Assembly: GCF_009939295.1 (NCBI RefSeq) | Contig: NZ_WVIC01000008.1 | Location: 1 to 64,000, forward strand | Direction of reading: 5' to 3' | Source of the DNA: Petrachloros mirabilis ULC683 | GTDB taxonomy: Bacteria; Cyanobacteriota; Cyanobacteriia; Thermosynechococcales; Thermosynechococcaceae | Length of the DNA: 64,000 nucleotides | Shown here: positions 1-9,008 of the stretch, one piece after another | How the letters are laid out: each line of letters starts with the position of its first letter | How positions within the stretch are numbered: the first letter of the stretch is position 1 | Program-made: the position numbers and the translations under genes | Notes under the pieces: generated by a model | The model's database searches: none | Told to the model about the DNA's origin: nothing | What the model saw: only the letters and a program-made list of their open reading frames with translations

Positions 1-79
1 TGAGAGGTATCTATGATGCTCTAATCTGCTCATACAAAACCCCTACAGGATTAGCCCATTCTGGGGGACTGTGAGATAG

Positions 80-1879
80 TCACAATTCTTCTGGAATGCC
101 TGGTCGGGGCAGTGCCCGAATATTGCGTTTATCGAGTTGCTTGAGCCACACCCAGCCAAGGACAGCGCATACTAACGAAATCCATCCTGTCAGGTTTTGC
201 AACAGCAAAAAGCCGCCGACCGTAAACATGGCTCCAAACAAGATCAAAATGGCAGCGAGCACCCGCTGGATGTCTAACCCTAGATTCTGGATGGGTAGTA
301 AACCGGTCTGCTGCTGAAGTTGTCGCCAACCCGGACCGCCCGGTCGGACTTTGGTGTAAAACCGCGTCAAGGTTTGGGGGGATTCGGCAGGCGTCAACAG
401 CATCACCACTACCCAGAGGACAGTAGTAATCAAGGCGGTCACCGCCAGACGATTGCCAAAGTCGGCAATGGTGAGCACGGGCACCACGCTAGTGGTCAAC
501 CCCACTACAAAGCCGCCCAGCATGGCGGCTAGCTCAGCAGCGGCGTTAATCCGCCACCAGTACCAGCGCAAAATCAGCACTAGTCCGGGGCCGGTGCCAA
601 TGGCAATCACCAGCCGGAAAACCTGGGCAACACTCTCAGCATAAAAGGCTGCGATCGCACCAAACACCGTCACCAAGATCGAGGCCACCCGTCCCGCCAA
701 CACCAGTTCTGCCTGGGTCGCCTGGGGTCGCATAAACCGAGCGTACAAATCATTGGTGAGGTAGGACGCCCCCCAGTTAATCAGCGTCGAGACCGTACTC
801 ATAAACGCCGCCAGCAGTGAGGCCACCACAATTCCCAACATCACTGGGGGCAGATAGTCCAGCATCAGCCGCGGATAGCCCAGTTCCCGGTCGGCCAGAT
901 CGGGATAAATCACAATCGCCACCAGCGCCACCACAATCCAAGGCCAGGTGCGTACCACATAGTGAAGGATATTAAAAAACCAGGCTGAGCGCTCCGCTTC
1001 AGTTTCATCCTTAGCCGCCGCCATTCTCTGAATAAATTCGCCGCCGCCGTCACTGCGCCGAAAAGCCCACCATTGGATAAAGATATAGGCCAAGAACGTA
1101 TTTAAGCTAATCCCTGCCAATTGACTCCACCCCAGCCAGCCACCCCCCTCTGGAGCCAAGATCACCGGCACCAAGGTCAGCACATCTTGCTCGGTAATAG
1201 CCTGCACCTGCTCGATCAGATTGGACATGCCGCCAATTTCTCGCACAGCAACAAAGGCCACCACAAAGGCTCCAAACAGAGCCAGAAAAAATTGAAAGAA
1301 ATCGGTGAGCACCACCCCCCACAACCCCGAAAAGCCCGCGTAGATTAGCACCAGAACACTGACACCTACCACGCTCCACAGCTTCAGATCTTCCCCAGGG
1401 GTGATGCCCACACTTTGCCATAGCTCTAGGGCATCTACTGCTTTGACCATGGCCAACATGGCGTAGCCAATGCCAATACAGTTAATGGGCACCGCAAACA
1501 AAAACGCTTTGGTGGCTCGGAGAATAGCCGCCATGCGCCCGCCATAGCGCAGCTCTGTCAGCTCAGCATCCGTGACAATCTCAGAGCGACGCCATAGCCG
1601 CGCAAAGATATAAATCATGATCACATGGGCAACCCCAAAGCTCCACCATTCCCAGTTGCCAGCAATGCCGCGCTCGCCCACGACACCTGCAATATAGAGC
1701 GGCGTATCAATGGAAAAGGTGGTAGCCGCCATACTCGTGCCCGCCAACCACCAGGGCAGCGAGCGCCCCGAAACGAAGAAATCTACTAAGCTCCCCGACG
1801 CTTTGCGAGATAAGTACAGTCCTAGCCCCAGGGTCAACACCAGGTAGGCCAAGACAATCAGCCAGTCAATGGTTTGCAT
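80..1879 (-). CDS. Sodium:solute symporter (SSS) family transporter
   Basis: This 599-residue integral membrane protein has about a dozen strongly hydrophobic segments and the opening fold typical of SSS transporters: a first helix near residues 5-25, then a VSGRSLPWW stretch and the TSMAATTFSIDTP segment near residues 48-60. SSS proteins couple Na+ flow to uptake of proline, sugars, urea or similar solutes; the substrate cannot be read from the sequence. I chose ATG 1879 because GGAGG lies 7 bases upstream; a GTG one codon earlier is possible. The gene lies on the minus strand downstream of mltA with about 80 bases between them, and no partner gene indicates a substrate. The family call is firm. 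Confidence 0.9.
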   Translation of the reverse strand: MQTIDWLIVLAYLVLTLGLGLYLSRKASGSLVDFFVSGRSLPWWLAGTSMAATTFSIDTPLYIAGVVGERGIAGNWEWWSFGVAHVIMIYIFARLWRRSEIVTDAELTELRYGGRMAAILRATKAFLFAVPINCIGIGYAMLAMVKAVDALELWQSVGITPGEDLKLWSVVGVSVLVLIYAGFSGLWGVVLTDFFQFFLALFGAFVVAFVAVREIGGMSNLIEQVQAITEQDVLTLVPVILAPEGGGWLGWSQLAGISLNTFLAYIFIQWWAFRRSDGGGEFIQRMAAAKDETEAERSAWFFNILHYVVRTWPWIVVALVAIVIYPDLADRELGYPRLMLDYLPPVMLGIVVASLLAAFMSTVSTLINWGASYLTNDLYARFMRPQATQAELVLAGRVASILVTVFGAIAAFYAESVAQVFRLVIAIGTGPGLVLILRWYWWRINAAAELAAMLGGFVVGLTTSVVPVLTIADFGNRLAVTALITTVLWVVVMLLTPAESPQTLTRFYTKVRPGGPGWRQLQQQTGLLPIQNLGLDIQRVLAAILILFGAMFTVGGFLLLQNLTGWISLVCAVLGWVWLKQLDKRNIRALPRPGIPEEL

Positions 1880-1957
1880 CACTCACCCTCCACACTATGC
1901 TTCAGGTTAATGGCACCAGAATCCGGATTGATTGTCCTTGACAAAACGTTAGGCAAG

Positions 1958-3133
1958 TCACTCTTTGAGCAGCAGGTAATACAGTCGTCCGGCAGAGTTG
2001 ATCAAACCGGCTCGCTCCTTAGCGCCTGTTCCTGTCCCCATAAATAAATCCACGCGACCTGGCCCTTTGATAGCGCTGCCAGTGTCTTGATCGAGGACAA
2101 AGCGGCTCACCCAAGGCAGTTCGATTTTGCCCGCAGGGTTATAGTCTGGTACCTGGGCATAGACAAGGGCAAGGCCACCGGGGGGCATCAAAGATTTATC
2201 CGTGGCGATGGAGCGCTCGGCGGTGACGGGCACTCCCAGGCTACCCGTAGCCGGAGCACCATGGGTTTCGCGGAAAAACACGAAGCTTTTATTGCGCGGC
2301 AGATACACCTCCATATCCTGGGGATGGTCTTGGAAGTGCTGAATGACCAGGGGCAGGCTCAGTTCTTCTAGGGTAAACAATCCGGCATTGACCAATTCCC
2401 GGCCAATACTTGTGTAGGGATGGTTGGTCTTGCCTGCGTAGCCAACGCTCATCACGCCACCGCCAATGAGGTTGAGTCGTGCTGATCCCTGCACCTGAAT
2501 TAAAAAGGCTTCTAGACGGTCGCGCAACCAGACTAGCTCTAGCCCTCGTAAGCGACCTTGGGCGGCTTGTAAACCATCTTTGCCTTCGAGTTCGGCGCGG
2601 GTGGGATGGGGTTGAGACCACTGAGCAAAGTTGGCGGGTGCCCGATACAGGGGATAGCGATACTCATGGGTTCGTACCCGACTGGCGGTATAGGTGGGCT
2701 CGTAATAGCCCGTAAACTCCACGGTGCCTTGACCATCGGTGCCAATGGCTTCGTAAAAGGTAAACTCTTGGCGAACAGCGGCGGCTAGGGATTGGGAGCT
2801 GTTATGTTTTTGCAGTAAGTCCCGGAACCGACGTAGGCTGCGCAGGACGCGATCGCGACTCACCCCCGGCACCGGATAGTGGCGATAGTCTACCTCGGCT
2901 TTGGGAGTGCCGAGGTAGCGCAAGCTGTACTCAATGGCAGAGATCAGTGCCGACTTATCCCCAATGCTGCCATCAAATCGCTCCCAGAGGCGATCGTCTA
3001 AGCCCGCCTGCTCAGGCAGTTGGGCAGTGGGGATCACTCGCAAGGGGGTACGGGTCATGGCTGTGGCAGAGAGTGCGATCGCACCACTGAGCAACACCGC
3101 CGTCGAAAACTTGAGCAACCAAAGTCGGGACAT
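1958..3133 (-). CDS. mltA: Membrane-bound lytic murein transglycosylase A
   Basis: A 391-residue exported protein. The N-terminus (MSRLW then a hydrophobic run to about residue 27) looks like a signal peptide. The middle carries the MltA domain (FTGYYEPTY near residue 140, YRAP, IQVQGSARL), and the C-terminus has the 3D double-psi barrel with its conserved aspartate in VDLFMGTG. MltA cleaves the MurNAc-GlcNAc bond of peptidoglycan to give 1,6-anhydromuropeptides, acting in the periplasm. ATG 3133 is preferred because GGGGAG sits 4 bases upstream; ATG 3145 or GTG 3148 would add four or five residues. No lipobox cysteine is visible, so it may be soluble rather than a lipoprotein. Confidence 0.92.
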   Translation of the reverse strand: MSRLWLLKFSTAVLLSGAIALSATAMTRTPLRVIPTAQLPEQAGLDDRLWERFDGSIGDKSALISAIEYSLRYLGTPKAEVDYRHYPVPGVSRDRVLRSLRRFRDLLQKHNSSQSLAAAVRQEFTFYEAIGTDGQGTVEFTGYYEPTYTASRVRTHEYRYPLYRAPANFAQWSQPHPTRAELEGKDGLQAAQGRLRGLELVWLRDRLEAFLIQVQGSARLNLIGGGVMSVGYAGKTNHPYTSIGRELVNAGLFTLEELSLPLVIQHFQDHPQDMEVYLPRNKSFVFFRETHGAPATGSLGVPVTAERSIATDKSLMPPGGLALVYAQVPDYNPAGKIELPWVSRFVLDQDTGSAIKGPGRVDLFMGTGTGAKERAGLINSAGRLYYLLLKE

Positions 3134-3185
3134 AGCACTCCCCATCACAACACCACAACTCGGTCAGACAGACTGCCACGACCGA

Positions 3186-3437
3186 TTAGTAACGATCGAC
3201 GCTAGACGAGAAGACAGGTTCCACCCGAATCGCCAAAATGCGCGAAGGGCGCACCACCATATACTCACCTTGGATATTTTTGATCGGCACGGTAATAAAC
3301 TCACCTTGATCGGCCTTGGGCACAAGCTCATTGCTATACCACTGCTGGAACTCTTGAATTGTCGTGAAGCGGACTTCTTCTCGATGTCCACCTTCGAGTA
3401 ACAAATGCACCGCAAATTCATTCGGTGTTCTGGCCAT
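3186..3437 (-). CDS. Conserved hypothetical protein, 83 aa
   Basis: Small soluble protein with alternating hydrophobic and charged residues suggesting a compact beta-rich fold (VHLLLEGG, ITVPIKN, YMVVRPSRIL). It ends 52 bases upstream of the mltA start in the same direction, so the two may be co-transcribed. It resembles short uncharacterised proteins commonly annotated in cyanobacteria, but I know no function for it. An overlapping longer minus-strand frame (3164-3607) is judged a shadow. Confidence rests on length, amino-acid composition and genomic position. Confidence 0.7.
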   Translation of the reverse strand: MARTPNEFAVHLLLEGGHREEVRFTTIQEFQQWYSNELVPKADQGEFITVPIKNIQGEYMVVRPSRILAIRVEPVFSSSVDRY

Positions 3438-3651
3438 TCCGCTTTTACCCCTAAACGCTCGAATTTATTATGGGCAAAACTGTCCCCAAAGTAACGCTGT
3501 CCTCTAGACCCATGCAGCCAGATTCCAGCAACAATTTCTACCAAAGCGCGAAAATCCGGAACATTGACCGGACAATACCCATCTCTATGGCAGAACATCA
3601 GCGGCAACGCTGGTGGTCATTGGTGTGAGTTGTTTACAGAACTTAGAAGCA

Positions 3652-4149
3652 ATGTCTCTTTTGAACACTGTGTGGCCTGCTGCAGGGCGTCCCTTGGCAA
3701 AAACCATGACCCTCACCTCTCTACTGGTTGTTTTGGGTAGCACTTTAGTCAATCTGTCGGCGGCGGCTCAATCTCGGGGCACGTTGACGGTAGAAGTGTC
3801 AGGACTCCGCGATCTCGTTGGTCAACTTTGCGTCAACATTTTTGCTGCGGGTCAATCCTTCCCCGAGGGTTCAGGGGTTCCCGGTCAAGGAAAATGTGTC
3901 CCGATTACGGCCAATTCCATCGCAGTGCAGTTTGAAAATCTTGCCTACGGCAACTATGCAGTTGCGGCCTACCATGACCGCAACCAAGATAACCAACTCA
4001 ACCAAGGTGCCTTCGGCATTCCCCTAGAAGGATTTGGCTTTTCCAGAAATCCTTCCATTGGGTTTGGCCCTCCTAGCTTTGAATCTGCCCAAATCTCCCA
4101 TGGCGCGGCTCAAACCAAAACTGTTTTACAACTCCGTTACTTGCAGTAG
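3652..4149 (+). CDS. Secreted DUF2141 domain protein
   Basis: A 165-residue protein from ATG 3652 (ATG 3706 is an alternative start). A hydrophobic signal-like segment (LTSLLVVLGSTLVNLSAAAQS) precedes the mature part. The rest matches the DUF2141 pattern: GTLTVEVSGLRD, CVNIF, a central VQFENLAYGNYAVAAYHD stretch with NQDNQLN, and FGFSRNP near the end. Such proteins are small periplasmic or outer-surface beta-sandwich proteins of unknown role. It stands alone between the divergent 83-aa gene and the downstream response regulator. Family assignment is from memory of the motif pattern. Confidence 0.8.
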   Translation: MSLLNTVWPAAGRPLAKTMTLTSLLVVLGSTLVNLSAAAQSRGTLTVEVSGLRDLVGQLCVNIFAAGQSFPEGSGVPGQGKCVPITANSIAVQFENLAYGNYAVAAYHDRNQDNQLNQGAFGIPLEGFGFSRNPSIGFGPPSFESAQISHGAAQTKTVLQLRYLQ

Positions 4150-4226
4150 CTAGAGCTACGGAATCTGGCTCATAAATTTGCTACGGTAGGACAACAGTTC
4201 GCACCCCTTCAAGGAATTTAACCGCC

Positions 4227-5027
4227 GTGGGAGTTGTCCACGTTCAAATTATTGAAGGAAACCCACACCTGAGATCGCTCTTGGGATGGCACTTGCAACA
4301 AGCTGGGTATACCGTTCATCTCAGTTCTGGACTGCGGCAGGGTCGAGATTTGTATCAGCGTCAACAGCCAGATCTGGTGATTTTAGATGCTGACTTACCA
4401 GACGGCCACAGTCTAGAACTCTGTCGCTGGCTCCAAAGACAGCGACATCCCATGATTTTGATGCTTTCGGCCCAAAATAGTGAAATTGATGTCGTCAAGG
4501 GACTCAAAGCGGGTGCAGATGACTACTTAGCCAAGCCCTTTGGAGTCCAAGAGTTTCTGGCTCGGGTCGAGTCCCTCAGTCGCCGGGGTCAACCCACCCT
4601 ACCTGCACAACTTCGCTACGGCGATTTGCGCATTGACTTGATCCAGCGACGCGTCCACCATCAAGATGAATTGATCGATCTCACCCCCCAAGAATTTAGC
4701 TTGCTATATGTTTTAGTCCAAGCAGATGGAGAAGCGCTCAGCCGTTTAGAGCTATTGCAGCGGGCTTGGCCAGAAAATATTGACAATCCCCGTACTGTCG
4801 ATACTCACATTTTGTCACTGCGCAAGAAAATCGAGCCTGAGCCCCAACAACCACAGCTCATTCAAACCATTCGCAACGTAGGGTACCGAATTAATTTCGA
4901 GTATCTGAGTCACTTGAGCGCTCAAGCCGCTTGGGTCGGCTCCGCTCCTAGCGCCACCGTTCCAGATCGGCGGGATCTGAATTCGCCCCGACCCAATAGT
5001 TCCCCCCCACAAGTGACCCACGCCTAA
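4227..5027 (+). CDS. OmpR/PhoB-type response regulator with an altered receiver (NblR-like?)
   Basis: A 266-residue two-domain regulator starting at GTG 4227, with AAGGAA about 10 bases upstream. The receiver spans roughly residues 4-118 and keeps the phospho-acceptor Asp54 (LVILDADLPDG), the switch Ser (MLSAQ) and the Lys of YLAKPF. The acidic pair is E10-G11, so the metal-binding second acid is missing. A winged-helix DNA-binding domain (about residues 128-225: LTPQEFSLLYVLV, RTVDTHILSLRKKIE, IRNVGYR) follows, then a 40-residue Pro/Ser-rich tail. NblR of cyanobacteria is known as an OmpR-type regulator that works without phosphorylation, so an NblR-like role is possible but unproven. No histidine kinase is adjacent. 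Confidence 0.85.
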   Translation: MGVVHVQIIEGNPHLRSLLGWHLQQAGYTVHLSSGLRQGRDLYQRQQPDLVILDADLPDGHSLELCRWLQRQRHPMILMLSAQNSEIDVVKGLKAGADDYLAKPFGVQEFLARVESLSRRGQPTLPAQLRYGDLRIDLIQRRVHHQDELIDLTPQEFSLLYVLVQADGEALSRLELLQRAWPENIDNPRTVDTHILSLRKKIEPEPQQPQLIQTIRNVGYRINFEYLSHLSAQAAWVGSAPSATVPDRRDLNSPRPNSSPPQVTHA

Positions 5028-5608
5028 CCCACCGAAACTGTCCACAGCACCCAGCCATCGACCCCAGCCAACATCAGCACAAAACCCAACAGAATGCTGT
5101 ACATCCAAATCTGTGCCAAGGGTTTTACCGCCCGTAGATCAAGCCCAGTGTGATCCTCAATCTGCCGAGTCATCGCCGCGAAGCCTGCCACGCGCATCGG
5201 CAATAGGTAAGCCGTTTCGGCCGTGGTTGTGAAATAGAAAACCCGTCCCCCTTGTCCCGTGCTGCGGGGTTTGAGGCTCTGGATCTCAGACCAGCGCAAG
5301 CGCCAGCCCGGTCGAAACCAGGTGGGCACCCAAAGGGGGTAGCACACCTCAATGCCATCTTCATCGACCCAGATTTGTTCACTCAAGGCAGCCTGTAAAA
5401 CCACCCCTCCAGCCACAAGAGCGACCCAAAGCCAGCCAGACGCCATTCCATTCACCTGAGCCAGAAACGGCAGGGGGACTAACAGCGTCAAGTACAGTCC
5501 CCATAGGGCAAGGCGAATCAAGGGTGAAGTCCGATAGACGTGGCGGTTGTGACCCATCAAAGTCTCCAAGGCATGTGGGTATGGTCGGCTATCCTCCATT
5601 CTACTCAT
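5024..5608 (-). CDS. Cyanobacterial membrane protein with PH-like middle domain, 194 aa
   Basis: Two hydrophobic helices (about residues 30-70) are followed by a soluble stretch resembling a bacterial PH-like module (IWVDEDGIEVCYPLWV, RLRWSEIQSL, VFYFTT) and a last transmembrane helix near the C-terminus. I place the start at ATG 5608 (ATG 5599 and 5557 are alternatives). The open frame continues further upstream, but only as the antisense of the following divergent gene. Function unknown. Its 3' end overlaps the convergent response-regulator gene by 4 bases, and it diverges from rdgB. Confidence 0.75.
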   Translation of the reverse strand: MSRMEDSRPYPHALETLMGHNRHVYRTSPLIRLALWGLYLTLLVPLPFLAQVNGMASGWLWVALVAGGVVLQAALSEQIWVDEDGIEVCYPLWVPTWFRPGWRLRWSEIQSLKPRSTGQGGRVFYFTTTAETAYLLPMRVAGFAAMTRQIEDHTGLDLRAVKPLAQIWMYSILLGFVLMLAGVDGWVLWTVSVG

Positions 5609-5667
5609 TGCGCTTGAGGCAGGCAGTGCCGTTGATGGATCACGGTACCATAGGGTATTGATCTCCC

Positions 5668-6255
5668 ATGATGCTACTGATTGTGACCCCATTGGTTGTT
5701 GCGACCCAAAACCCTGGCAAATTCTCTGAGTTGCAAGCCACTCTAGCCGGACTCTCCTGGGAACTTCTGTTAATGCCGGAAGGGTTAGAAATTGCCGAAA
5801 CTGGGGATACGTTTTTGGCCAATGCCTGCCTAAAAGCCTCAAAGGTCGCTGAGGCAACCGGTCACTGGGCAATTGCTGATGACTCAGGGTTAGTCGTTGA
5901 CGCCCTGGACGGTGCCCCAGGGATCTACTCAGCTCGCTATGGTCAAACCGACCTAGAGCGCATTCAGCGGCTCTTGAATGAGCTGGGGGATGAACCCCAG
6001 CGAGCGGCTCACTTTGTCTGTGTGATGGCATTGGCTGACTCCACGGGACGAATTGTGGCGCAGGCCGAAGGCGTTTGTTCCGGTGAAATTCTGAGGGCTC
6101 CTCGGGGCAAGGGGGGCTTTGGCTATGATCCCATTTTCTACTTACCCGAACGGGAGCAGACCTTTGCCGAATTGACCCCGGAGGAAAAACACCAGATCAG
6201 CCATCGTGGCAGAGCGGTTCAAGCCTTGTTGCCCAAATTGCGAGCTTTACCTTGA
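5668..6255 (+). CDS. rdgB: XTP/dITP pyrophosphatase (HAM1/RdgB family)
   Basis: Full-length (195 aa) house-cleaning nucleotidase that hydrolyses dITP, XTP and ITP to monophosphates, preventing incorporation of deaminated purines. The hallmarks are present: the TQNPGKFSELQ substrate-binding start (canonical TxNxxKxxE), the catalytic-site IADDSGLVVDALDGAPGIYS block, GFGYDPIFYLP, and the C-terminal SHRGRAVQAL. The first ATG (5668) or the second (5671) could be used. It is monocistronic in this window and is followed by a repeat element. Confidence 0.95.
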   Translation: MMLLIVTPLVVATQNPGKFSELQATLAGLSWELLLMPEGLEIAETGDTFLANACLKASKVAEATGHWAIADDSGLVVDALDGAPGIYSARYGQTDLERIQRLLNELGDEPQRAAHFVCVMALADSTGRIVAQAEGVCSGEILRAPRGKGGFGYDPIFYLPEREQTFAELTPEEKHQISHRGRAVQALLPKLRALP

Positions 6256-6310
6256 GGCTCTGGGTAAAAGGTGAAAATTTTTGCGCCATCGAGACGTGCA
6301 TGGCTGTGGA

Positions 6311-6508
6311 TACGGTGTACACACATCTCTGGATAAACCCATTTCGCTCTGCATTAGCCCCCCCGACCCCCCAATTCTGGGGGGAGATCAACAAAAACTG
6401 GGACTATTTCCCCCCAGAATTACGCCCTGCGGGCACGCTGCGCGAGGGGGGGCTAGGGGGGCGAGTGCAAAGATTTTGAATCTTGGCAAGACTTGTGTGT
6501 ACACGGTA
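6311..6508. mobile_element. Inverted-repeat element (family A), copy 1
   Basis: A non-coding palindromic element bounded by ACGGTGTACACACA on the left and TGTGTGTACACGGT on the right. Its interior is rich in CCCCCC/GGGGGG runs that can fold into long hairpins. Copy 2 (13719-13892) matches it along its length in the opposite orientation. Copy 1 differs by about 25 extra bases at 6421-6445 (see separate entry). No transposase is encoded, so this is a MITE-like sequence. Short frames called across it are artefacts. Confidence 0.75.
6421..6445. repeat. Small dispersed repeat nested in the family A element
   Basis: The sequence TACGCCCTGCGGGCACGCTG followed by CGCGA is absent from the other family A copy. 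It resembles the short dispersed repeats (ACGCCCTACGGGCACGC type) widespread in filamentous cyanobacterial genomes. It appears inserted in the hairpin of the older element. Confidence 0.55.
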
Positions 6509-6541
6509 GCACGGTTGTGGTGGGACGTAAGCCAATACTGC

Positions 6542-7102
6542 TCACGGGGTTAGAATGAGTCGCCATTCGCCCCCTGCTTGGGATGGCGTTGGGGTTTCCC
6601 CGACTACGTAAGGCCCCCAGTAGCGTCGTGAACCATCTAAGGAAAACGCAACCAGCACATCCCCAGGGATTAGCCGCAACTCACTCTCGGGTAGGGACAA
6701 CAACAGTCCTTGCTGGCGTCCTTCTGCGGGCTCAAAATCCCAATGTACAGGGTCTTGAAAGGGAGGGGCTGTCTGGGATGCACCGGAAGCACCCTGGCGG
6801 GGAAGGAGGACGACCCGCAAGGGGTAGGGTGTTTGATTGCTGACGCGCAAGCCATTCTCCACGGGTGGGGTGGGTTCGGGCAAGGGGGTAGGAACCCCAG
6901 GGTTTTCTTGGCCTGGGAGCGAGTCTGGTGGGTTGACGTTAATGATCGGAAGCTGCTCTTGATCAGAGGTTGAAGGCTCTAGCCACACCCGAAATTGAAG
7001 TTGGGACAGCAATAAGGCGGCCACGCCGCCGACCAATGCCGCCAGAATCATCGGGATGATGGCTGATTTAGAACCCATTAACGCTTTGGCCTGCCTTTCC
7101 AA
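6542..7102 (-). CDS. Hypothetical single-pass membrane-anchored protein, 186 aa
   Basis: One N-terminal transmembrane helix (about residues 14-36, IIPMILAALVGGVAALLL) is followed by a Pro-rich linker (residues 50-85) and a C-terminal domain of about 100 residues with beta-strand-like segments (LRVSNQTPYPLRVVLLP, VLVAFSLDGSRRYWGPYVV). The start is TTG 7102, supported by AAGGA about 8 bases upstream; ATG 7078 would remove eight residues. The anchor-linker-domain layout suggests the C-terminal domain sits outside the cytoplasmic membrane. I do not recognise the domain. Confidence 0.7.
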   Translation of the reverse strand: MERQAKALMGSKSAIIPMILAALVGGVAALLLSQLQFRVWLEPSTSDQEQLPIINVNPPDSLPGQENPGVPTPLPEPTPPVENGLRVSNQTPYPLRVVLLPRQGASGASQTAPPFQDPVHWDFEPAEGRQQGLLLSLPESELRLIPGDVLVAFSLDGSRRYWGPYVVGETPTPSQAGGEWRLILTP

Positions 7103-7323
7103 TGGTGATGTCCTTTTTTGGGCAATGGGGTGGGGTAGCCCTAGAAATTGGGCTGGGGCGATTCTAGACGCTCACGGGGTTTTACAACAAGATGAGAGCA
7201 GTTCGGTTAAGATGGGCGGCAATGCGATGTGCTGCTCTAGACTTCAACTGGTTTAGAGGTTAGCGATCCCATGATTTTCTGTTCGCTTTCATACCTAACC
7301 TGTGCCCCTAAGGCGTTGAGTCA

Positions 7324-8409
7324 TTGAGTAATACTGTGAACCTTCCAACTTTAGCGGCTGATGCGCCACTCTCTCCTAGTTCCATTCAAGACCGTAAAGC
7401 AGAGCATCTACGCATTTGCCTTGACGATAAGGTGCAATGTCAAGAGGTGACCACAGGACTGGAATACTACCAGTTTAGTCATTGTGCGCTGCCGGAGTTG
7501 GATTTTGAGGAGATTGATCTGTCTACTTCATTCTTGGGGCAGGTTTTAGGGGCTCCTTTGCTGATTTCTTCAATGACTGGTGGTACAAAAACTGCTCAGT
7601 TAATTAATCAGCGATTGGCTGCGATCGCACAGCACTACGGCATTGCCATGGGGGTTGGCTCCCAGCGGGTGGCCGTAGAAAATCCAGCCGTCACCGATAC
7701 CTTTGCCGTGCGCTCCATTGCCCCCAGTATCCCGCTGTTCGCCAATTTAGGTGCCGTACAGCTTAACTACAACTATGGTCTACCGGAATGCCAGCGCGCC
7801 ATTGACGATTTGGCTGCGAATGCCTTGATTCTGCATCTCAATCCTCTCCAAGAGTGCATTCAAAGTCGCGGAGATACCAACTTTCGACACCTGCTCCCCA
7901 AAATTGAGGCTCTATGTGCTGGCCTGCCAGTGCCGGTGATTGTGAAGGAAGTGGGCAATGGCATTTCTGCTGCCACTGCTCAAAAGTTAATTGATGTGGG
8001 GGTCGCTGCCATTGATGTCGCCGGAGCTGGGGGGACTTCCTGGGCCAAGGTCGAAAGCGAACGAGCAGAAGATCAGCGCCAGCGTCGCCTGGGGCAAACC
8101 TTTGCGGAATGGGGCATCCCCACTGCTGAGTGCATTGTTGATGTTCGATCACAGTTGCCAGACCTTGCCCTGATTGCCTCTGGGGGACTCCGCAATGGCC
8201 TAGACGCCGCTAAAGCGCTAGCCCTAGGTGCCGATCTCGTGGGAATGGCCTACCCCTTCTTAAAGGCAGCCCACGAGTCGGAAACAGCCCTCAGTGATCT
8301 TATGGCGATCCTTCTGGCCGAATTACAGATGGTTCTCTTTTGCACCGGTCACCGCAATCTCGCAGACTTTCGAGCCGCTCAGCCCCTCCTACGCCGACAA
8401 CCTCACTAA
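7324..8409 (+). CDS. fni: Type 2 isopentenyl-diphosphate isomerase (FMN-dependent)
   Basis: A 361-residue enzyme interconverting IPP and DMAPP, the universal isoprenoid units feeding carotenoid, chlorophyll and quinone side chains. Characteristic segments are [10 protein letters not shown] at the N-terminus, the FMN/substrate motifs ISSMTGGT and [17 protein letters not shown], the KEVGNGIS strand, [10 protein letters not shown], and the phosphate-binding [16 protein letters not shown]. The frame begins with TTG at 7324. Cyanobacteria use this type rather than Idi-1. Neighbours give no pathway clustering. Confidence 0.96.
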   Translation: MSNTVNLPTLAADAPLSPSSIQDRKAEHLRICLDDKVQCQEVTTGLEYYQFSHCALPELDFEEIDLSTSFLGQVLGAPLLISSMTGGTKTAQLINQRLAAIAQHYGIAMGVGSQRVAVENPAVTDTFAVRSIAPSIPLFANLGAVQLNYNYGLPECQRAIDDLAANALILHLNPLQECIQSRGDTNFRHLLPKIEALCAGLPVPVIVKEVGNGISAATAQKLIDVGVAAIDVAGAGGTSWAKVESERAEDQRQRRLGQTFAEWGIPTAECIVDVRSQLPDLALIASGGLRNGLDAAKALALGADLVGMAYPFLKAAHESETALSDLMAILLAELQMVLFCTGHRNLADFRAAQPLLRRQPH

Positions 8410-8432
8410 TTGAGGTTTGTGGCCACCCGTTT

Positions 8433-8807
8433 TTAAGGTTGGGACTCAATTGCAGCTCGAAAGGACTTGAACTGATCAAAGGTCTTGGCCTTTTGCACCA
8501 TGCGATCGCTAATCGAATTGCACACCGACTCACACAACTCAAACACGAGAGGATCCACAATTTCGTAGTAGGCACTCACGCCACTGGGTTGGCGAGCCAG
8601 CATCCCCGCCTGGGTTAAGACCTTCAAGTGCTTAGATAAGTTGGCCTGGCCAAGGCCAGTGGCCTTAGTTAGCTCCATCACATTCATAGGCCCTGGCCTT
8701 AAACAGCTCAAGATCTGTAAGCGACTCACCTCTGAGAGCACTTTAAAGTATTCGGCAACCGCAGCCATTACATCTGTAGGCACCTTGTGGGAACAAGCTT
8801 TAGGCAT
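8433..8807 (-). CDS. ArsR/SmtB-family transcriptional repressor
   Basis: A 124-residue winged-helix regulator: LSEVSRLQILSCL, MNVMELTKATGLGQANLSKHLKVL (recognition helix about residues 47-66) and the wing GMLARQPSGVSAYYEI. It has cysteines at position 5, in helix 2 (ILSCL) and near the C-terminus (ELCESVC). The SmtB metal-binding C-terminal histidines and the ArsR CxC pair are not evident. A cysteine in helix 2 plus one near the C-terminus recalls sulfide or redox sensors of the BigR/SqrR group, so thiol chemistry is a plausible input (inference). A short palindrome lies upstream at 8841-8850. It is divergent from the PhoH gene. Confidence 0.88.
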   Translation of the reverse strand: MPKACSHKVPTDVMAAVAEYFKVLSEVSRLQILSCLRPGPMNVMELTKATGLGQANLSKHLKVLTQAGMLARQPSGVSAYYEIVDPLVFELCESVCNSISDRMVQKAKTFDQFKSFRAAIESQP

Positions 8808-8840
8808 TCTCGTGAACTGGATTCAATGTACTTACTATTC

Positions 8841-8850
8841 TATAGCTATA
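8841..8850. promoter_or_regulatory. Palindrome upstream of the ArsR gene, candidate operator
   Basis: TATAGCTATA is a perfect 10-bp palindrome within an AT-rich stretch 34 bases upstream of the ArsR-family start codon. ArsR repressors usually bind such imperfect dyads over their own promoters. The assignment is by position only. Confidence 0.4.
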
Positions 8851-9008
8851 TAGTGTTGAAAAGCGATGCTGGCTCCGAAGCGCCTTTGAAGGGGGTTGGT
8901 GATTTTTCATCGTCCCAGGGTGCGATACTGTGAGCAAATGGGCAGTGTCACCCTCAATACACGTTGCCCCTTATTTGGGCATTCAGTCCACTCAATCAAT
9001 GTTTGTCT

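Noticed and set aside
5609-6031. N-terminal extension of the 194-aa membrane protein
   Set aside because: This part is antisense to rdgB, is rich in Arg, Ser and Pro, and lacks any hydrophobic or domain pattern; the natural start is at 5608.
6252-6553. Short plus-strand frames after rdgB
   Set aside because: They are produced by the GC-rich family A repeat.
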